Assembly (NCBI RefSeq): GCF_000384965.1
Contig: NZ_CM001844.1
Span: 124,001-188,000 of the forward strand
Source of the DNA: Bartonella bovis 91-4
GTDB lineage: Bacteria > Pseudomonadota > Alphaproteobacteria > Rhizobiales > Rhizobiaceae
Length of the DNA stretch: 64,000 bases
Reading direction: 5' to 3'
Made by a program: the position numbers and the translations under genes. Position 1 is the stretch's first letter. Each line of letters opens with the position of its first letter. This document shows positions 40,856 to 50,745 of the stretch, piece after piece. The notes below the pieces were generated by a model. The model was not told the origin of the DNA and made no database searches. It worked only from the letters and a program-made list of their open reading frames with translations.

Positions 40856-43405
40856 TTATAACGTGCGATTAATATGCTCGACTCGGAAGATTTCAATGAT
40901 ATCGCCTATGCGTGTATCTTCATAATTTTCAAATGCTATCCCACATTCTTGGCTAACTTGCACTTCATTGACTTCATCTTTGAAACGTTTAAGTGTTTTA
41001 AGTTTTCCTTCATGAATAACAATATTATCTCGAATGAGACGAACACTTGCTCCTCGTTCTATTTTACCTTCTGTAACTCGACAGCCAGCAACTTTTCCAA
41101 TTTTTGTAATATTAAAGACTTCCAAAATTTCAGCATTACCAAGAAAAGTTTCACGTTTTTCTGGTGAAAGCAAACCTGACATGGCTGCTTTGACATCGTC
41201 AACGAGATCGTAAATGATGTTATAATAACGAATTTCAATTCCTTGAATTGAAGCTAGATCACGCACTTGTTTATTAGCCCGGACATTAAAGCCAATAACA
41301 GCAGAATTAGATGCTGCGGCAAGAGAAATATCACTTTCAGTAATTCCTCCAGCACCAGAATGAACAATATGTGCACGTACTTCACCATTTCCTAGCTTTT
41401 CTAATACTGATGCAATCGCTTCAATAGATCCCCGAACATCTCCTTTAATAATAAGTGGGAATTCCTTTACACCAGTAGTTTGCAGTTTTGTCATCATTTG
41501 TTCAAGAGAACTTCGAGAACCGACTTTCCGCGCTACAGCTTTATCACGCGCCAGTCGTTGACGATATTCAGAAATTTCACGCGCTTTTTCTTCATTTACT
41601 ACAACAGCAAAACGGTCACCAGCTTGCGGTGTACCTTGCATACCTAAAATTTCAACTGGTGTAGAAGGGCCCGCTTCTTTGATGTGGTTGCCATGATCAT
41701 CAATCAGAGCACGAACACGCCCCCATTCATTACCCGCTACGATAATATTGGAAAGATGTAATGCACCTTTTTGCACAAGAACAGTTGCAATAGATCCACG
41801 CCCTCGGTCAAGTTTTGCTTCAATAACAATGCCTTCTGCAGTTCGTTCCGGATCTGCTTTTAGGTCAAGAATTTCAGCTTGAAGAAGAATAGCTTCTAGA
41901 AGTTTATCAAGATTTTGACCAGTTTTAGCAGAAACCTCAACTTCTAAAGTTTCCCCCCCCATAGATTCCACAAAAACTTCATGTTGCATAAGTTCTGTAC
42001 GTACTTTTTGTGTATCAGCAGTTGGTTTATCAATTTTGTTAATGGCAACAATAATAGGTACACCAGCAGCTTTTGCGTGATTGATTGATTCAATCGTTTG
42101 CGGCATAATACTATCATCTGCAGCTATTACTAGAATAGCAATGTCAGTGATTTGAGCACCTCGAGCACGCATAGCTGTGAAAGCAGAATGTCCGGGTGTA
42201 TCGATAAAGGTAATCTTCTGACCATTTTGTTCAATTTGATAAGCACCAATATGTTGCGTAATACTACCTGCTTCATTAGATGCAACATTAGCTTTACGAA
42301 TAGCATCAAGTAAAGAAGTTTTACCATGATCAACATGGCCCATAATTGTCACGACTGGTGGACGTTGCCGCATTTTTTGAGGATCATCAGCTATATTAAA
42401 GATACCTTCTTCTACGTCAGATTCTGCAACACATTTAACTGTGTGTCCAAATTCAATAGCGATAAGCTCGGCAGTATCTACATCAATAACATCACCCGGC
42501 TTCATCATTTGACCCTGCTTCATCAGAAATTTAATAACATCAACAGAGCGTTCAGCCATACGTTGTGCAAGTTCTTGGATGGTAATAGTTTCAGGAAGAA
42601 TAACTTCACGAGCAATTTTTTCCCGTGGCTCTTGGTTTTGAGCGCGTTTAAATTTTTCCTGTCTACGGCGCATTGCAGCCATTGAACGACCACGCGCACT
42701 ACCTTCTTCATCTAATGCACTATTAAGAGTTAGCTTTCCACGACGGCGCTCATCGGCACCTTTCACAGCTTTAGGCGCACGTATTTCTGATTTGGAAAGA
42801 TTAGCACGACGGTTACGTTTTTCTTCATCTTCATTATCATCTACAATACGTTTTTCAACTGAAGCTGTATTTTTAAACGGGACAGCTACTTTCGTTGGTT
42901 TTATTGGTTCTATTGGAGAGGTTGCAGAAGAAAGGAGTTGAGTTTGCACTGCAGTATGTTGGTTGTTTTGCTGTATCGTTTTTTCTTGAGCAGCTTGTAA
43001 ACGCAAGCTTTCTTCACGCTCTTTAGCTAATCTTTCTTTTTCTTCAGCTTGTTGATGCATTATCTGTTCTTGGATTTTTGCTTCTTCTAAAGCACGAAAT
43101 CTTGCTTCTATTTCAGCTGATGAAAGATTACTTTGAGCTGCAGATTTTTGGTTTATAGGTTTACTAGTTGCTTTGTCTTCAAACCGCGGTTTGGAGCGTG
43201 GTTGAACCACATGCGGTTTAGTAATTGACAATGGTGTCTCAGCTTTTTCATCAGGGCGTGTAATTTTACGTCGTTTAGTTTCAACAACTACAGCTTTTGT
43301 ACGGCCATGACTAAAATTTTGTTTGACCATACTAGTTTCTAGCCCTGTTCGTTTGAGGGTCAGCGTCTTTTTGGCTGTTATCTTGTCATTAGTATTTTCA
43401 CTCAT
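40856..43405 (-). CDS. infB: Translation initiation factor IF-2
   Basis: 849 residues. A charged, low-complexity N-terminal third includes a coiled-coil-like stretch rich in E, Q and K (about 90-150). It is followed by the IF2_N region ([23 protein letters not shown], in two parts) and the GTPase domain: G1 GHVDHGKT at residues 356-363, DTPGHSAF and NKID. Domains II to IV bind fMet-tRNA and 30S. Its ATG overlaps the ylxR stop (4 bp), so the two are coupled. Confidence 0.98.
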   Translation of the reverse strand: MSENTNDKITAKKTLTLKRTGLETSMVKQNFSHGRTKAVVVETKRRKITRPDEKAETPLSITKPHVVQPRSKPRFEDKATSKPINQKSAAQSNLSSAEIEARFRALEEAKIQEQIMHQQAEEKERLAKEREESLRLQAAQEKTIQQNNQHTAVQTQLLSSATSPIEPIKPTKVAVPFKNTASVEKRIVDDNEDEEKRNRRANLSKSEIRAPKAVKGADERRRGKLTLNSALDEEGSARGRSMAAMRRRQEKFKRAQNQEPREKIAREVILPETITIQELAQRMAERSVDVIKFLMKQGQMMKPGDVIDVDTAELIAIEFGHTVKCVAESDVEEGIFNIADDPQKMRQRPPVVTIMGHVDHGKTSLLDAIRKANVASNEAGSITQHIGAYQIEQNGQKITFIDTPGHSAFTAMRARGAQITDIAILVIAADDSIMPQTIESINHAKAAGVPIIVAINKIDKPTADTQKVRTELMQHEVFVESMGGETLEVEVSAKTGQNLDKLLEAILLQAEILDLKADPERTAEGIVIEAKLDRGRGSIATVLVQKGALHLSNIIVAGNEWGRVRALIDDHGNHIKEAGPSTPVEILGMQGTPQAGDRFAVVVNEEKAREISEYRQRLARDKAVARKVGSRSSLEQMMTKLQTTGVKEFPLIIKGDVRGSIEAIASVLEKLGNGEVRAHIVHSGAGGITESDISLAAASNSAVIGFNVRANKQVRDLASIQGIEIRYYNIIYDLVDDVKAAMSGLLSPEKRETFLGNAEILEVFNITKIGKVAGCRVTEGKIERGASVRLIRDNIVIHEGKLKTLKRFKDEVNEVQVSQECGIAFENYEDTRIGDIIEIFRVEHINRTL

Positions 43406-44037
43406 TGTATTTCCTTCACGGCTTTTGCCGTCATCTTACAAGGCTTATTGTGTTCATCATCACGATAGGCGATCAGTTTATTTATCGTTTTGCTAAAACC
43501 CTCTGTAGATTTTGTATTCAATAAGGCTGCATGTATCACAAGATTAGCTCCAAAAGCCACACTCATTTCATCGCTTGTAAATAAAGATAAAACTTTTATA
43601 TCCTGATTCGTTTTCTGTTGTATTGCGTAGATTGCTTGTAAAACTTTCCGTTTGCCATCTTCTGTAGCTTCTTTTGCATGAAACACGAGAGCAACTTGAC
43701 CAGAGCGAATAGCAGAATCAACTTTAGTTAAACCTGTGACAACAGCACCTGCTTTTCGCGCCATAGAAAGGCTCCCAAGGGCAGCTTTTAGGAGAAGTTT
43801 ATCCACAATATTAGCGAGATTTGAAGCAACCTCCACATCTGTTTTAAGATTTTTACTAAAAGCTTTACGTTTAATTGCTTCTTCAATAGTATTATAGTGA
43901 GCAGAGATCCAAATACCACGTCCAGGCAAATTAGCTTTAAGATCGGGGACAATTTGATTGTTTGGACCAACAACAAAACGGATTAACGCTCCTGTTGAAG
44001 CGCTTTTCTTTGTCACAATACAGGTCCGCTCATTCAT
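43402..44037 (-). CDS. YlxR/RnpM-type RNA-binding protein fused to an L7Ae-like domain
   Basis: Residues 1-80 form a DUF448 (YlxR) domain with [21 protein letters not shown] and the LPGRGIWIS loop. Residues 95-190 resemble an L7Ae/L30e RNA-binding fold ([20 protein letters not shown]). This two-domain form is usual in alphaproteobacteria. In Bacillus the YlxR homologue RnpM binds RNase P RNA; the role here is inferred from that. It sits between nusA (TAAATG junction) and infB (4-bp overlap). Confidence 0.9.
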   Translation of the reverse strand: MNERTCIVTKKSASTGALIRFVVGPNNQIVPDLKANLPGRGIWISAHYNTIEEAIKRKAFSKNLKTDVEVASNLANIVDKLLLKAALGSLSMARKAGAVVTGLTKVDSAIRSGQVALVFHAKEATEDGKRKVLQAIYAIQQKTNQDIKVLSLFTSDEMSVAFGANLVIHAALLNTKSTEGFSKTINKLIAYRDDEHNKPCKMTAKAVKEIQ

Positions 44038-45651
44038 TTAAAGTGTGTCTCCATCTACGTTATCTATTTTTTTATTTTCTATAGAATTTTCTGTGACAAA
44101 ATCAGTCTGACATATCCAACCTGCTTGCACACGTGCAGCTAAAATCATAGCCTCTGCATCAGTACGTGTAATATCAAATGGGGTTAAGATACCAGAGAAG
44201 TTCTGAACCTGACTTCCTTTGCGTTCTCTCCAGCCAATTAAGTCGTCAACTGCATAACCTGCAAAATCGTCTATTGTTTTAATACCATCTTCACCAATAG
44301 CAACCAACATCGCGTTTGTCATACCAGGAAGTGCTCGTAGTTCATCAGCAACACCAAGCTTTTTACGTTTTTCATCTAATTCTTTTTCTTTGCGTTCTAA
44401 GTATTCGCGTGCACGGCTTTGAATTTCTGAAGCAGTTTCATTATCAAAACCATCAATAGAAGCGATTTCTTCAAGATCAACATAGGCAATTTCTTCAATT
44501 GAAGCAAAACCTTCTGATGCCATAACTTGTCCGACCATTTCGTCAACATCTAAAGATTCCATGAAAAGCTTACTGCGTTCATTAAATTCTTTTTGGCGAT
44601 TTTCAGATTCTTCTTGTTCTGTTAAGATATCAATACTCCACCCTGTTAATTGCGAAGCTAAACGAACATTTTGTCCACGTCGCCCAATAGCAAGACTGAG
44701 TTGATCATCAGGGACGACGACTTCAATACGTTCTGCATCTTCATCGAGAACGACTTTTGAAACTTCAGCAGGCTGTAGTGCATTGACAATAAATGTTGCA
44801 GCATCAGGTGACCAAGGAATAATGTCAATTTTTTCTCCTTGCAATTCCGCAACAACAGCTTGAACCCGACTTCCTCGCATTCCAACGCATGCTCCAACAG
44901 GATCAATTGAACCATCACGTGAAACAACAGCAATTTTAGCACGCGAACCTGGATCACGTGCAACGGATTTAATTTCTATAATACCATCGTAAATTTCTGG
45001 CACTTCCATGGTAAAAAGCTTTGCCATAAATTGAGGGTGTGTGCGCGAAAGAAAAATTTGTGGCCCCCGCGATTCACGATGTACGTCATTGACAAAAGCA
45101 CGAATTCGATCTCCATAGTGAAAGGACTCACGAGGAATTAGCTCATCACGCCGTATTATAGCTTCTCCGCGTCCTAGATCGACAATAACATTGCCATATT
45201 CTACACGTTTGACTGTACCAGAAATTATTTCACCAACTTTATTCTTGAACTCTTCAAATTGCTGGTCACGTTCTGCATCACGTACTTTTTGTACAATAAC
45301 CTGTTTAGCAGATTGCGCTGCAATACGCCCAAAATCCATAGGGGGTAAAGGGTCGCAAAAAAAATCACCAATTTTTATATCGGCTTGATGTTTTAGTGCG
45401 TCGGACAAAGCAATTTCAGTGGTATAATCTTCAACGATATCAACAACTTGAAGTAAACGTTGTAATTTGATTTCACCTGTTTTAGAATTAATCTCAGCAC
45501 GAATATTGGTTTCTTGACCATAACGTGAACGCGCTGCTTTTTGTATAGCGTCGGCCATTGCAGAAATGACAATTTCGCGGTCAATTGACTTTTCGCGTGC
45601 AACAGCATCTGCAATTTGCAGAAGTTCAAGTCTGTTAGCGCTTATAGCCAT
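44038..45651 (-). CDS. nusA: Transcription termination/antitermination factor NusA
   Basis: 537 residues. The N-terminal RNA polymerase-binding domain is followed by S1 (SGTVKRVEYGNVIVDLGRGEA, in two parts), then two KH domains (VGACVGMRGSRVQAVVAEL, LAIGRRGQNVRLASQLTGW). C-terminal helix-hairpin-helix repeats end in an acidic tail. It controls pausing, termination and antitermination. It lies 49 bp after rimP in the conserved rimP-nusA-ylxR-infB operon. Confidence 0.97.
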   Translation of the reverse strand: MAISANRLELLQIADAVAREKSIDREIVISAMADAIQKAARSRYGQETNIRAEINSKTGEIKLQRLLQVVDIVEDYTTEIALSDALKHQADIKIGDFFCDPLPPMDFGRIAAQSAKQVIVQKVRDAERDQQFEEFKNKVGEIISGTVKRVEYGNVIVDLGRGEAIIRRDELIPRESFHYGDRIRAFVNDVHRESRGPQIFLSRTHPQFMAKLFTMEVPEIYDGIIEIKSVARDPGSRAKIAVVSRDGSIDPVGACVGMRGSRVQAVVAELQGEKIDIIPWSPDAATFIVNALQPAEVSKVVLDEDAERIEVVVPDDQLSLAIGRRGQNVRLASQLTGWSIDILTEQEESENRQKEFNERSKLFMESLDVDEMVGQVMASEGFASIEEIAYVDLEEIASIDGFDNETASEIQSRAREYLERKEKELDEKRKKLGVADELRALPGMTNAMLVAIGEDGIKTIDDFAGYAVDDLIGWRERKGSQVQNFSGILTPFDITRTDAEAMILAARVQAGWICQTDFVTENSIENKKIDNVDGDTL

Positions 45652-45700
45652 AGATTTTCTCCTTTTTTATACCATCCAAGCGGAATGATCTTAATTAATA

Positions 45701-46357
45701 TTAATTTTGACAGTTTGTTTTCGCGGTTAAAGTGTTGAGATTATCTTCAGGGGTTAGCTGTTGACGTAAATCTTTATCTTTTTTTAGTGCATCACGAATA
45801 AGTTCATCAGTGAGCACTAGACGTGCATTCGTAACATCAGCGAAGGGTATCAAAACATCCGTTATTTCTTTGTGAGAAGCTTTATCGACATTTAAAGTAA
45901 AGCTATTTTGTGTAATATTTGTTAGTGTGCCACGAAATTTCTGACGTCCATTAATAACAACGCCAGTTTCAATTTTTGCAATATGTCCTTGCCACTTGAA
46001 AAAATCAGATTTTCTTACTAATAGGCGATCAATACCAGGAGATGAAATTTCCAAATGATATTTTCGTTCAATAACATTTTGCACATCAAGAAAGGGCGAA
46101 ACAGTGCAGCTAATCATTTCGCAATCTTTTATTGTCATGGTGCCGTCAGTGCGTTCAGCCATAATCTGGAGAGTTAAGCCGTTTAAACTAGACAATTTTA
46201 CGCGAATTAAACGATAACTTAAAGGTTTGAGCAATGGTGAGATAAGAGCAGCCACACGCCCTTCTATGCCATCTTCTTCAAACAGACGCGGCTCATCAAT
46301 GTCATTCACGCTTTTAGTTTCGTTTATATCATTCAAGTTGTTCTTACCCACCAACAT
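45701..46357 (-). CDS. rimP: Ribosome maturation factor RimP
   Basis: 218 residues. After an acidic lead (DEPRLFEEDGIEGRV) comes the RimP N-domain with EISSPGIDRLLVRKSDF and the SH3-like C-domain (FRGTLTNITQNSFTLNV). It aids assembly of the 30S subunit. The ATG shares its A with the stop codon of a 12-codon leader ORF and follows directly on a terminator-like hairpin. There is no Shine-Dalgarno at normal distance; the nearest AGGAG is on the far side of the hairpin. Starts a few codons later (TTG or GTG) are possible. Confidence 0.94.
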   Translation of the reverse strand: MLVGKNNLNDINETKSVNDIDEPRLFEEDGIEGRVAALISPLLKPLSYRLIRVKLSSLNGLTLQIMAERTDGTMTIKDCEMISCTVSPFLDVQNVIERKYHLEISSPGIDRLLVRKSDFFKWQGHIAKIETGVVINGRQKFRGTLTNITQNSFTLNVDKASHKEITDVLIPFADVTNARLVLTDELIRDALKKDKDLRQQLTPEDNLNTLTAKTNCQN

Positions 46358-46395
46358 TAAAAAAGAGCGGGTCTAAGAAACCCACTCCTCATCAT
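46357..46395 (-). CDS. Putative rimP leader peptide
   Basis: A 12-codon frame (MMRSGFLRPALF) begins about 13 bases after the predicted transcription start, runs through both arms of the hairpin, and ends in TAA that overlaps the rimP ATG as TAATG. Its own ribosome site is weak. It could be a translated leader that couples to rimP or affects hairpin formation, or it could be a chance frame. It needs conservation data. Confidence 0.3.
   Translation of the reverse strand: MMRSGFLRPALF
46359..46387 (-). terminator. Terminator-like hairpin directly before rimP (candidate attenuator)
   Basis: Reading the minus strand, GAGTGGGT pairs with ACCCGCTC (8 bp, one G-T) around a 7-base loop, followed at once by six T and then the rimP ATG. 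It has the form of an intrinsic terminator. It could end metK-trmB transcripts and also attenuate transcripts from the promoter at 46415-46443. Confidence 0.7.
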
Positions 46396-46414
46396 AAGAT
46401 TAAGAATCCATTTC

Positions 46415-46443
46415 ATTATATTCTTAAATGTAAAGTTTTTCAA
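46415..46443 (-). promoter_or_regulatory. Predicted promoter of the rimP-nusA-infB operon
   Basis: On the minus strand, TTGAAA (46443-46438) and TATAAT (46420-46415) are separated by exactly 17 bp. It lies in the 113-bp gap after trmB. The predicted start near 46408 gives a leader of about 50 bases before rimP. Confidence 0.6.
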
Positions 46444-46470
46444 GTCGTCCATGGTAAAGTGCTTCATTAT

Positions 46471-47172
46471 CTATTTCTTAATAAAAGTAAGATAAGTAGG
46501 TACTCTTCCTTCGCGCAGAGCTTTTGCTTCATAGCGAGTGCTCTGCCATGACGGATAAGGGGTTTTCCAATCTTGAGGATTTTCTGCTTGCCATTCAAAA
46601 TTGCTATGATGTGTGCAGTGGTATAGGGTCCAATTGACATAAGTATCTATATCACTGGCAAAACGGAGTTTTTTGCCTACTTTAAGAACTCGAGCAAAAC
46701 GGTTGAGATTTTTTACATTGATGAATCGTCGTTTCCAATGCTTTTTTTTAGGCCATGGATCAGGATAAAAAAGGTCTATTCCATCAAGTGATGCTGTTGG
46801 TAACCAATCAAGAAGTTGTGTGGCATCATTATCATAAAGGCGAAGATGATTTTGATAATGTGTGTGTTTTTCAATATGGGTCAATATTTTTGCTATACCA
46901 TTGATAAAGGGTTCTACACCGATAAAACCAGTTTGTGGAAAACGTTCCATTTCATGAATTAAATTTTCGCCTCCACCAAAACCAATTTCAAGTCGGATTT
47001 CCTTTACTTGATTAGCAAATAAAGATGTTAACTCTAAAGGTGCGGGTTTATTTAAATCAATGTTAAAGATAGGCAAAAGCGTTTTTATACACTCAAGTTG
47101 ATTATTTCGTAGCCGTTTTCCTTGTCGGCGACCAAAAAAAGATTCGCTCATACGTGTTTTATGTGCAATCAT
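46471..47172 (-). CDS. trmB: tRNA (guanine-N7)-methyltransferase
   Basis: 233 residues of the TrmB Rossmann-fold family: SAM-binding region [27 protein letters not shown], and the catalytic/tRNA motif [17 protein letters not shown]. It makes m7G46 in tRNA variable loops. Its ATG overlaps the metK stop (ATGA), so the two are translationally coupled. Confidence 0.96.
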   Translation of the reverse strand: MIAHKTRMSESFFGRRQGKRLRNNQLECIKTLLPIFNIDLNKPAPLELTSLFANQVKEIRLEIGFGGGENLIHEMERFPQTGFIGVEPFINGIAKILTHIEKHTHYQNHLRLYDNDATQLLDWLPTASLDGIDLFYPDPWPKKKHWKRRFINVKNLNRFARVLKVGKKLRFASDIDTYVNWTLYHCTHHSNFEWQAENPQDWKTPYPSWQSTRYEAKALREGRVPTYLTFIKK

Positions 47173-48437
47173 GGTACTTTAATCATTGATTTAAGCGTTG
47201 CAATCAGATCGGTTTTTTCCCACGAAAATGAACCGTCATCTTCTGGTTTGCGCCCAAAATGGCCATAGGCAGCTGTTTTTGCATAAATAGGTTTATTAAG
47301 ACCAAGGTGTTTTCGGATGCCTGTTGGTGAAAGGTCCATTATTTTACGGATTACGGTTTCAATAGTATTTTCGTCTATTTTTCCTGTTCCATGAAGGTTA
47401 AGGTAAATAGACAAGGGTTGTGCAACACCAATTGCATAAGAAAGTTGAATAGTGCACCGTTCGGCTAAATCAGCTGCAACAATATTCTTAGCTAAATAGC
47501 GTGCAGCATATGCTGCAGAACGATCAACTTTTGTCGTATCTTTACCTGAAAATGCTCCTCCACCATGGGGTGCTGCACCGCCATAAGTATCAACAATGAT
47601 TTTGCGTCCTGTGAGTCCTGCATCACTTTGAGGGCCACCAATAACAAATTTGCCTGTTGGATTAATATACCAACTGCATTGATCGGAAATAGGAATATCA
47701 CATAAAGCTTGGCGAATATAAGGCTCAACCACTGTTTGTACTTTATTTGAATCCCAATTTTCATCTAAATGCTGTGTTGACAAAACAATTGATGTTACCT
47801 CTATAGGTTTTCCATTTTTATATCGTATTGTTATTTGGCTTTTAGCATCTGGCCCCAGTTTTCCAGCTTCTCCCTCCTTTTTATGGCGTGCTATGGCGAG
47901 GAGCTCTAAAATTTTATGCGCATAATAGATTGGTGCGGGCATAAGCTCTGGTGTTTCACGGCAAGCATATCCAAACATAATACCTTGATCACCTGCTCCT
48001 TCTTGGCCTTGACGGTCAGTTGCATTATCAACCGCTTGTGCAATATCAGCTGATTGTTGACGCAAAAGAACATCAATTTTAACAGTTTTCCAATGAAAAC
48101 CTTCTTGTTCATAGCCAATTGCACGAATAGCTCTACGCGTAACTTTACGAAAATGGGTAGGATTGATGATAGGAGAACCAGTTTTATCATAAATAAATTC
48201 TCCATTTTTATTTCTTTTTAAGAGTGTATCAGGAACACGTACCTCACCAGCAATAACCACGCGATTTATGCTCACTAAAGTTTCACAAGCGATTCGCATT
48301 GACCATGGATCGGTTTCAGTGTTTTGAGCTTCTTTATAAATCATATCAACGATTTCATCTGAAATGCGATCACAGATTTTGTCAGGATGCCCTTCGGATA
48401 CTGATTCACTAGTGAAAAAATAATTTTGATGCGGCAT
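47169..48437 (-). CDS. metK: S-adenosylmethionine synthetase
   Basis: 422 residues. The motifs [28 protein letters not shown] and [19 protein letters not shown] mark MetK, which makes SAM from methionine and ATP. The ATG at 48437 with GGGAG upstream gives the standard [13 protein letters not shown] start; a frame opening at 48479 would add 14 residues. It is coupled to trmB, a SAM user. An XRE regulator gene lies upstream, and an inverted repeat sits in the 132-bp gap. Confidence 0.97.
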   Translation of the reverse strand: MPHQNYFFTSESVSEGHPDKICDRISDEIVDMIYKEAQNTETDPWSMRIACETLVSINRVVIAGEVRVPDTLLKRNKNGEFIYDKTGSPIINPTHFRKVTRRAIRAIGYEQEGFHWKTVKIDVLLRQQSADIAQAVDNATDRQGQEGAGDQGIMFGYACRETPELMPAPIYYAHKILELLAIARHKKEGEAGKLGPDAKSQITIRYKNGKPIEVTSIVLSTQHLDENWDSNKVQTVVEPYIRQALCDIPISDQCSWYINPTGKFVIGGPQSDAGLTGRKIIVDTYGGAAPHGGGAFSGKDTTKVDRSAAYAARYLAKNIVAADLAERCTIQLSYAIGVAQPLSIYLNLHGTGKIDENTIETVIRKIMDLSPTGIRKHLGLNKPIYAKTAAYGHFGRKPEDDGSFSWEKTDLIATLKSMIKVP

Positions 48438-48497
48438 GAAAACTCCCTCAAAAAAGAAAACCGGCATTTTCTTAATCATTTATTTAAAATGCTTTAT

Positions 48498-48515
48498 TTG
48501 CCAATCCTATGGCAA
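48498..48515. promoter_or_regulatory. Candidate operator between the XRE gene and metK
   Basis: Perfect 6-bp arms TTGCCA and TGGCAA with a 6-bp spacer. A TTGACG on the minus strand (48523-48518) lies just upstream, so the repeat would fall in the spacer of a metK promoter with a weak -10. A target for the neighbouring XRE repressor is possible; I saw no copy upstream of the XRE gene itself. Confidence 0.3.
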
Positions 48516-48569
48516 GTCGTCAATGCTGATTTATGAGGCGATATTAAAGGAAAAATGTAATTTTTATGC

Positions 48570-48980
48570 TTATAACTTGTTTGTTTGATCTTCTTCAGAA
48601 AGAGCTTTTGCTAAATCAATAATTTTTCGACGCACTTTAGCATCAAGTATATTAGTAAAAGCGCGCATTAATTGGATTCCTTCACTGCTAGAGCAAAAAT
48701 CCATGAAGTTACTCTCGCTTTCAGCAAAACCTTCTATGGGTTGAGTAACACCTTTATCAAAAAAATAAGAAACAGGAACATCCATAATTTCTGCGATTGC
48801 TTGAAGGCGACTTGCACCAACACGGTTTGTACCTTTTTCATATTTTTGGATTTGCTGAAAAGTAATACCCAATTGCTCACCTAATTTTTCTTGGGTAAGA
48901 CCTAACATATTACGACGTAAACGAATACGAGTGCCAACATAAACATCTATTGGATCGGGCTTTTTTCTAGTTTTGGTCAT
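48570..48980 (-). CDS. XRE-family transcriptional regulator
   Basis: 136 residues. A helix-turn-helix covers about residues 12-68 (IRLRRNMLGLTQEKLGEQLG, ITFQQIQKYEKGTNRVGASRL), followed by a C-terminal helical part of about 60 residues. This type is conserved in Rhizobiales between lnt and metK, but its targets are not established to my knowledge. The metK context suggests a link with SAM or tRNA methylation genes (inference). Confidence 0.92.
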   Translation of the reverse strand: MTKTRKKPDPIDVYVGTRIRLRRNMLGLTQEKLGEQLGITFQQIQKYEKGTNRVGASRLQAIAEIMDVPVSYFFDKGVTQPIEGFAESESNFMDFCSSSEGIQLMRAFTNILDAKVRRKIIDLAKALSEEDQTNKL

Positions 48981-49128
48981 ACTGCAACTCTTTATTTTCA
49001 GCGCTTTGTTTCCAAATCAATATTAGATGCACGTAAGGTTAGTTTATCATAAATTAGGATAATATGTAATACTTTTCCCCAACGTTACTGATACGCATAA
49101 CATGATATTGTATATAAGCACTCAATCA

Positions 49129-50745
49129 TTAAGGTTGTCTTGTAAAGCCAAAACTAATACGGCACAATAGCATAAGCATGAATAAGATAAAAGTAGAGAA
49201 TATTCTATATTCATTGTTCCATATTGGAATAATTGGTGACGGAATCGGGGAATCAAGAAAGCCAATAACATTTTGTTCAAGAATATCAACGATTCGTCCA
49301 TAAGGATCAATCACGGCTGATATTCCATTGTTTGCTGCTCGTATAAGGGGTATTCCCAGTTCGACTGCACGCAATCGTGCTTGCTGAAAATGTTGGTATG
49401 GGCCAGGCGTTATGCCAAACCATGCATCATTTGTAACATTAATAATTGCTTGAGGTGGAGGACCTTTAAAAGTCATTTCATGCGGAAATATGGCTTCATA
49501 GCAAATGAGTGGAAGATAAGAAAATCCATTTGGCATCATAACAGTTTGGCGCACAGAAGCAGAGCTATATCCACCAATTTTATCAGCAATGGTATTTAAT
49601 CCAATTTTATTCAATAAATTTGGATAAGGGAAATATTCACCAAAAGGGACCAGATGAAGTTTATCGGAAGCATTAAAAATATTGCCTTTGGCGTCAATGA
49701 CTTCAATTGTATTAAAATATTGTGTTTGGGCATTGGAAAAATCAGTACTGGCTCGCACAGCACCAATAATGGCCCATTGTTGTGGCTTAAGAAATGAGGC
49801 GATGCGCATTATGATATCAGAGGTATCTGTGAGAATGTAAGGAACAGATGTTTCGGGCCATACGATAAAGTCAGGCTTTAAAGCTTGATCAGTTTCTGAC
49901 ACTATACTTAAGTTTAAATGAGCTGTGAATATATCTTCAGGTGTAGCATTGTCCAATTTTTTGTTTTGTTGAATGGAAGGTTGAACAATACGTACCCAAT
50001 AGCTACTTTTTTGATAATCAGCAATATTAGGTGCTGTATTTAGTCGATAAAATCCAAAGACGCTATGAGCTAATATAAGCAGAAAACAAAGAACAAGTGC
50101 AGGTTTCTTTTTTTCATTCGTGAATATAACTGTAGGTAAACTATAGGCTAAAACAGCAAGAATATTCATTCCGTAAAGCCCTACAATTATATCTGATTGC
50201 ATGAGCATTGGGGTTGGCATAGCTGTATAACCAAGAGCATTCCATGGAAATCCTGTAAACAAGATAGCGCGCAACCATTCTGCTAGTCCCAGTGCAAAAG
50301 CAAGGACAAAGAAACGTGTTATTCCTTTTGTCCATAACCAACCAACAATAAAACCAGCAAAAACCCAATAAAGGGCAAGATAAGCGGGAAGGCCAAAAAT
50401 AACAAATGGTATTCCCCAAGCATAAGAGATCGGATCTATCAATAAAGCATTGCTTGTCCACCAAAGGCTACAAACAAAATAACCAAAGCCAAAATTTCCG
50501 CAGGTTAGTGCACTTATCAAAAGGCGTTTTTTGAGATTTTGAGTAACGTTGATTGCATCAAGTAAGATAACGAAGATAGGAAAAGTTAAAAAACTGACAG
50601 GTGTCAGATAAAAAGGTGGGAGGGCAAAGGATGTGAGTGCACCACATAAAAAAACACATACTTGTTGTTTCCAACCAGTGATAGAATGTAGGAAAGCTGT
50701 GATAAAAAGCACTGAACCATCATCCTTTTGAAGTAGCCTCTTCAT
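49129..50745 (-). CDS. lnt: Apolipoprotein N-acyltransferase
   Basis: 538 residues. About six to seven N-terminal membrane helices (30-230) precede a periplasmic nitrilase domain with the Glu-Lys-Cys triad in VWPETSVPYI, LHLVPFGEYFPY and LICYEAIFP. It adds the third acyl chain to lipoproteins such as CyoA. It overlaps the end of the corC-like gene by 26 bp, so the two are coupled. Confidence 0.95.
   Translation of the reverse strand: MKRLLQKDDGSVLFITAFLHSITGWKQQVCVFLCGALTSFALPPFYLTPVSFLTFPIFVILLDAINVTQNLKKRLLISALTCGNFGFGYFVCSLWWTSNALLIDPISYAWGIPFVIFGLPAYLALYWVFAGFIVGWLWTKGITRFFVLAFALGLAEWLRAILFTGFPWNALGYTAMPTPMLMQSDIIVGLYGMNILAVLAYSLPTVIFTNEKKKPALVLCFLLILAHSVFGFYRLNTAPNIADYQKSSYWVRIVQPSIQQNKKLDNATPEDIFTAHLNLSIVSETDQALKPDFIVWPETSVPYILTDTSDIIMRIASFLKPQQWAIIGAVRASTDFSNAQTQYFNTIEVIDAKGNIFNASDKLHLVPFGEYFPYPNLLNKIGLNTIADKIGGYSSASVRQTVMMPNGFSYLPLICYEAIFPHEMTFKGPPPQAIINVTNDAWFGITPGPYQHFQQARLRAVELGIPLIRAANNGISAVIDPYGRIVDILEQNVIGFLDSPIPSPIIPIWNNEYRIFSTFILFMLMLLCRISFGFTRQP

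Noticed and set aside
43799..43807. Second exact DnaA box (TTATCCACA) inside the YlxR gene
   Set aside because: Isolated site within coding sequence; expected by chance in an AT-rich genome.
48438..48569. Possible SAM riboswitch before metK
   Set aside because: Only a single 6-bp hairpin is visible; I cannot match the conserved cores or pseudoknots of known SAM classes.
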